From Sesamum alatum (Eukaryota; Streptophyta; Magnoliopsida; Lamiales; Pedaliaceae), in the NCBI GenBank assembly GCA_034509735.1, contig JACGWO010000012.1, forward strand, positions 26,503,188 through 26,567,187: 64,000 nucleotides of DNA, given 5' to 3'. The notes beneath the pieces were generated by a model. It was given only the letters and a program-made list of their open reading frames with translations, did no database searches and was not told the origin of the DNA. The translations under genes and the position numbers were made by a program. How positions within the stretch are numbered: position 1 is the stretch's first letter; the number at the start of each line of letters is the position of its first letter. This document shows, one piece after another, positions 62,431-64,000 of this stretch.

Positions 62431-62730
62431 TCTGCACCCTCTCTCTCTCTCCCTCTCTTCTGTCTGTCTGTGTGTATATGTGAGAGAGAGAGAGAGAGAG
62501 AAAGCTTGATGGGGTGGTAATGGTGATGATGATGGCGACGGATTGTGGGGCATTGTTTAAACTACAGTATTGATTAATTTCGAAGGGGTGTTGAAAATTA
62601 AGAAAGATTAGTTGTTGCTAATGAATTATTATCAATAGAAAATATGGAAAGGGGTGTGGGGGTGGGATGGAGTGGAAAACGGATTGGAGGGGGACCTTCA
62701 AAGAAAGGGATGGTTAGGTCTTCTTGTCTT

Positions 62731-62772
<42 letters not shown>

Positions 62773-63021
62773 TTGGATGGAATTTTCTTCACTCACAAGG
62801 TAATCATCATATGTGTATGAGAATTGCAACATATTTTGCTTCCACTTCACATAATCTTTCTCTCTCTCTCTCTCTCTCTAATCATCTTCATCTATATATC
62901 TTGGTTTTCACAGTCTCCATCAAGCCCAGTTGGAAGAATAAGAACCAAATTAGTTGCTATATACACCCAAGAGGAAGACACGATCGATATCCCCGGCCTT
63001 ACCCTCTTTCTTTCTTGATCG
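62431..63021 (+). promoter_or_regulatory. MYB promoter/5' leader with CT and GA repeats
   Basis: Three pyrimidine or purine dinucleotide tracts occur: (CT)n at about 62439-62459 facing (GA)n at 62481-62502, (CT)n at 62734-62768 and (CT)n at 62857-62879. Such GAGA/CT tracts are binding sites for plant BPC/GAGA factors and are common in 5' leaders. No clear TATA box is placed. Confidence 0.55.
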
Positions 63022-63365
63022 ATGAGGAAGCCTGCAGGTGCAGATCATCATAATACGATAATAATGGTGAAGGAAAAGGTGGTGAAGAATAATAACATTA
63101 ATGTAATAAGTAATAATAAGGGTAGTGGTGGTAAGCTGAGGAAGGGTTTGTGGTCGCCGGAGGAGGACGAGAAGCTGATGAATTACATGCTCACAAACGG
63201 GCAGGGTTGCTGGAGCGACATTGCCAGAAATGCCGGTCTCCAGAGGTGCGGGAAGAGCTGCCGCCTCCGCTGGATCAATTATCTCCGCCCCGACCTCAAG
63301 CGCGGCGCCTTTTCCCCTCAGGAGGAACAACTTATCATTCATTTACATTCCATTCTTGGCAACAG
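63022..63365 (+). CDS. MYB46/MYB83: R2R3-MYB factor, MYB46/MYB83 type, first exon only
   Basis: Partial gene: the exon from the ATG at 63022 ends in GGCAACAG|GTACTC at 63365; the rest lies beyond the window. After a variable 38-residue leader ([15 protein letters not shown]) comes [20 protein letters not shown], the full R2 repeat with its three tryptophans ([31 protein letters not shown]) and the start of R3 ([20 protein letters not shown]). The MRKP start, NGQGCWSD and [20 protein letters not shown] match MYB46/MYB83, redundant master switches of secondary cell-wall synthesis (cellulose, xylan and lignin genes) acting below NAC factors. The R2-coding part has no intron. Whether it is the MYB46 or MYB83 branch cannot be decided without the C-terminus. 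Confidence 0.88.
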
Positions 63366-64000
63366 GTACTCACTCTCTCTCTCTCTCTCTCTCTCCTCTA
63401 TCTCTCTGTGTTTCTTGGATCAGATTTTGTATAGCATCATAACACTGAATTGAGTACAAGTTAAAAAATTTCAATTTTTAGGGCATCCTGTCTCTCTGTG
63501 CTTTTATCTCTCTTTCTGCATTAATAGATATACGAGAAAATTGCAAAATTAGTCCCATATTTTTGAAATAGCTAACATTAGTTTCATATTTTTTGTAATA
63601 ATCAACATTAGTCCCATACTTTAGGAAAACGTTGCAAAGTTAGTCCCACCGTAGCAATATTAGTCCTACACTTTATAAAAGCGTTGCAAAATTCGTCCCA
63701 CATTTTAGTAAAATGTTGCAAAATTAGTCCCAAATGCTGCAAAGTTAACCCCAAAAGTTGCAAGTTTTTCACGATGAGACTAACTTTGCAATGTTTTCCT
63801 AAAATTTGGAACTAATATTTATTGTTCCAAAAACTTTGGGACTAATATTGCAAACCACCGTATACTTTGGGACCAAAATTATAATTTTCTCTTAGATATA
63901 CACTATTAAATATCTTATATATGTGTCTAGTAATTTAAGTTTTTAAAGGAGATATATATTTTTTCAATATTTTTCGTTAGAGTTTATAATTATTCAGACA
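63366..64000 (+). other. MYB intron (incomplete)
   Basis: The intron opens GTACTC and soon enters a (CT)n tract at 63372-63394. It is at least 635 nt long and contains the MITE at 63534-63892. No second exon is seen before the window ends. Confidence 0.7.
63534..63892. mobile_element. 359-bp MULE-type MITE in MYB intron, 9-bp TSD
   Basis: TAGATATAC occurs exactly at 63525-63533 and 63893-63901. The left end GAGAAAATTGCAAAATTAGT and the inverted right end GAGAAAATTATAATTTTGGT are terminal inverted repeats, and the interior repeats TTGCAAAATTAGTCCCA in several variants, arranged so that left and right halves fold back (63608-63648 against 63777-63815). Confidence 0.8.

Noticed and set aside
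62598..63053. Arg/Glu-rich and Leu/Ser-rich frames across the CT tracts
   Set aside because: They are translations of (CT)n/(GA)n repeats.
1..64000. CRISPR arrays, bacterial operons or organelle DNA insertions
   Set aside because: No regularly spaced repeats, no polycistronic layout and no long plastid- or mitochondrion-like stretches; the one mitochondrial-type gene (rps1) stands alone as a nuclear gene.

Overview
This window looks like nuclear DNA of a flowering plant, most likely a eudicot. The genes carry plant-type GT-AG introns (T-rich, down to about 95 nt) and plant-specific families (BIG BROTHER RING ligase, dirigent protein, R2R3-MYB, plant TERT). The spaces between genes are AT-rich and full of small plant transposons. 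TERT, OSCP and the MYB46-type gene also sit near one another on Arabidopsis chromosome 5 (At5g16850, At5g13450, At5g12870, recalled from memory), so the right half may be an old conserved block. An asterid is possible, but the sequence alone does not prove it.

Layout. 1-16 kb has no gene I can name. It holds nested and tandem transposons (a MULE-type MITE split by a CACTA-like element, a Helitron pair, a foldback element carrying a GC-rich core, a LINE 3' end with an inverted copy of itself) and a 5-kb stretch that may be transcribed from the minus strand. 16.8-20.8 kb is a seven-exon BIG BROTHER E3 ubiquitin ligase. 22.2-25.1 kb is a YqaJ-type PD-(D/E)XK nuclease gene whose start codon may be made by splicing. 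26-27.4 kb carries a MULE-type MITE and two tRNA-derived SINEs. 27.9-28.5 kb is an intronless nuclear gene for mitochondrial ribosomal protein S1. A small minus-strand ORF follows at about 32 kb, then a transposon-rich gap to 38.9 kb.

39.0-49.6 kb is an apparently intact telomerase reverse transcriptase gene, which I resolve into 13 exons (1236 aa) with all catalytic motifs. 52.0-52.6 kb is an intronless dirigent-family gene without a signal peptide. 54.4-59.1 kb is the six-exon gene for the OSCP subunit of mitochondrial ATP synthase, preceded by a dense cluster of site II promoter elements. The window ends inside a MYB46/MYB83-type gene (first exon only), whose flanks are packed with CT/GA repeats and whose intron carries a MITE.

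The genes are independent transcription units, not an operon. Two of them (rps1, OSCP) supply mitochondrial machinery. The most distinctive signals are an extra 95-nt intron in TERT, a start codon apparently split by an intron in the nuclease gene, a LINE foldback able to make a 105-bp hairpin RNA, and a recurrent MITE family with intact 9-10 bp target-site duplications.
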